A DNA stretch of 64,000 nucleotides from Bombiscardovia asteroides_K (lineage in GTDB: Bacteria; Actinomycetota; Actinomycetes; Actinomycetales; Bifidobacteriaceae), in NCBI RefSeq assembly GCF_048001765.1, contig NZ_CP181447.1, positions 310,001 through 374,000 on the forward strand, given 5' to 3'. Position numbers and translations under genes: made by a program. The first letter of the stretch is position 1; the number at the start of each line of letters is the position of its first letter. Shown in pieces: positions 63,015 to 64,000 of the stretch. A model generated the notes under the pieces. That model worked only from the letters and a program-made list of their open reading frames with translations. It made no database searches and was not told the origin of the DNA.

Positions 63015-64000
63015 ATGACGAAGATCGCGGTATTGGGAGCAGGCGCATGGGGAACCGCTTTTGCCCAGGTACTGGCTGACGCAGGCAATCAGGTGGTCAT
63101 GTGGGACATCGACCCGAATGTCGTGGGTGAAATCAACGGTAAGCATTCGAATGCTCGCCGCCTGCCGACCGTGAAGAGGCTGCCCGACGCTATCATCGCC
63201 GAGGGTGACCGGGGCGAGGCTGTCTCGGGGGCAGAAATCGTGGTCGTGGCCATAGCCGCTCAGCACGCCTGTGAGGCCTTGAAGGAATTCAAGGGTCTGC
63301 TGGGTCATGACGCCATTGCAGTTTCTCTGATGAAGGGGATTGAACGGGGTACCGACAGGCGGATGGACCAGGTGGTCTGCCAGACGCTGGATTTGGATCG
63401 GGCCAGGTTTGCAGCCGTCTCCGGCCCCAACCTGAGCAAGGAGGTGGCCGCCCGCGAGCCGAGCGCCACTGTGGTGGCCAGCGCAGATGCCGATACCGCC
63501 ATGAGAGTGGCCCGTGCCTGCACGACCGACTATTTCAAGGCTTTCGTCTCGGACGATGTGATCGGCCTGGAAATGTGCGGATCGCTGAAGAACGTCACTG
63601 CACTGGCTGTGGGGATGTCACGGGGGGCTGGATTCGGGGAGAACACGGCCGCCATGATCCAGGCCAGGGGACTGGCTGAGCTCACTGCCCTGGGGGAGGC
63701 TTGCGGTGCCAAGTCCAAAACTTTCGCCGGTCTTGCCGGGGTTGGCGACCTGGTCGCCACATGTGGGTCGTCCCTGAGCAGAAACTATACTTTTGGATTC
63801 AATCTGGGCCAGGGCAAAAGCATCGAGGAAGCCACTCGTGTCAGCAAGGGTGTCGCCGAGGGCGTGCCTACCACTGATGCTGTCGTCGCTCTGGGCAAAC
63901 GTTACCAGGTGGCGACCCCGCTGGCTACGGCCATGAGCCATGTGCTGGATCAGGGACTGAGCTGCCGGGGCATGATCGATGAGCTGTTCGGCGGACGGAT
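63015..64000 (+). CDS. gpsA: NAD(P)H-dependent glycerol-3-phosphate dehydrogenase (partial, 3' end outside window)
   Basis: About 328 residues are visible, nearly the full length of GpsA (about 333). N-terminal IAVLGAGAWGTAFAQVLADAG binds NAD(P)H, SGPNLSKEVA and GSLKNVTALAVGMSRGAGFGENTAAM hold the catalytic Lys region, and GVGDLVATCGSSLSRNY is the C-terminal signature. It reduces dihydroxyacetone phosphate to glycerol-3-phosphate for phospholipids. AAGGAG lies four bases before ATG 63015 (ATG 63012 is the alternative). Confidence 0.95.
   Translation, partial: MTKIAVLGAGAWGTAFAQVLADAGNQVVMWDIDPNVVGEINGKHSNARRLPTVKRLPDAIIAEGDRGEAVSGAEIVVVAIAAQHACEALKEFKGLLGHDAIAVSLMKGIERGTDRRMDQVVCQTLDLDRARFAAVSGPNLSKEVAAREPSATVVASADADTAMRVARACTTDYFKAFVSDDVIGLEMCGSLKNVTALAVGMSRGAGFGENTAAMIQARGLAELTALGEACGAKSKTFAGLAGVGDLVATCGSSLSRNYTFGFNLGQGKSIEEATRVSKGVAEGVPTTDAVVALGKRYQVATPLATAMSHVLDQGLSCRGMIDELFGGR

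Noticed and set aside
1..64000. CRISPR arrays, transposases, prophage genes
   Set aside because: No regularly spaced repeats and no recognisable Cas, transposase, integrase or phage structural proteins were seen.

Overview
The window reads as chromosome of a high-GC actinobacterium, most probably a Bifidobacterium of the bee-associated B. asteroides group. This is inference. It rests on the actinobacterial gene set (LtbR/NdgR-type IclR regulator divergent from leuCD, DUF805 proteins, mycobacterial-style galactofuranosyltransferases) and on a heme catalase together with a complete type II NADH dehydrogenase plus cytochrome bd chain. That aerobic equipment is unusual for bifidobacteria but known from the B. 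asteroides lineage. No rRNA, CRISPR array, prophage or intact insertion sequence was seen.

Layout. 1-2.5 kb: a YbhF/YbhS-like drug-export ABC system with a divergent TetR regulator and two shared palindromic operators. 2.5-4.3 kb: an AT-rich stretch with an HNH endonuclease gene, ending at tRNA-Ser; a 14-bp piece of the tRNA recurs at the far side, as in a small integrated element. 4.4-8.5 kb: an oxidative-stress and manganese block (katA, mntH, mntR). 8.6-22.5 kb: a cell-surface polysaccharide cluster with two GT-C-like membrane proteins, a GT2 enzyme, an acyltransferase, two GlfT2-like galactofuranosyltransferases flanking an ABC exporter (Wzm/Wzt), and rmlB. 22.6-24.4 kb: rpsF-ssb-rpsR-rplI behind a structured leader. 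24.5-33.1 kb: mixed genes (MIF-like tautomerase, GtrA-like protein, MFS, histidine phosphatase, DUF805 protein, ThiX/ThiY-like pyrimidine uptake, LacI regulator). 33.1-35.5 kb: a 12-G tract, then an MFS carrier and a PhnP-like metallo-beta-lactamase-fold hydrolase. 35.7-39.2 kb: anaerobic ribonucleotide reductase nrdDG behind a strong Rex-type palindrome. 39.2-41.0 kb: gltX, tRNA-Glu and tRNA-Gln. 41.3-50.7 kb: ndh, a 76-aa membrane protein, cydB, cydD, cydC, cydA and a polyprenyl diphosphate synthase. 50.9-55.5 kb: metallophosphoesterase, IclR regulator, leuC, leuD. 55.6-60.5 kb: three tandem CPBP (CAAX-like) intramembrane proteases, the middle one with a very long N-terminus and lost catalytic residues. 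60.7-64.0 kb: murA, plsC and gpsA, the last cut by the window end.

The parts fit an organism that meets both oxygen and anoxia. Catalase, Mn import and the NDH-2/bd chain serve the oxic side. NrdDG, under a predicted redox operator, serves the anoxic side. The galactan-type cluster, MurA, PlsC and GpsA supply the envelope. The least explained items are the 76-aa protein translationally coupled to cydB, the CPBP protease trio with its pseudo-enzyme, and the paired GlfT2-like/Wzm/Wzt locus.
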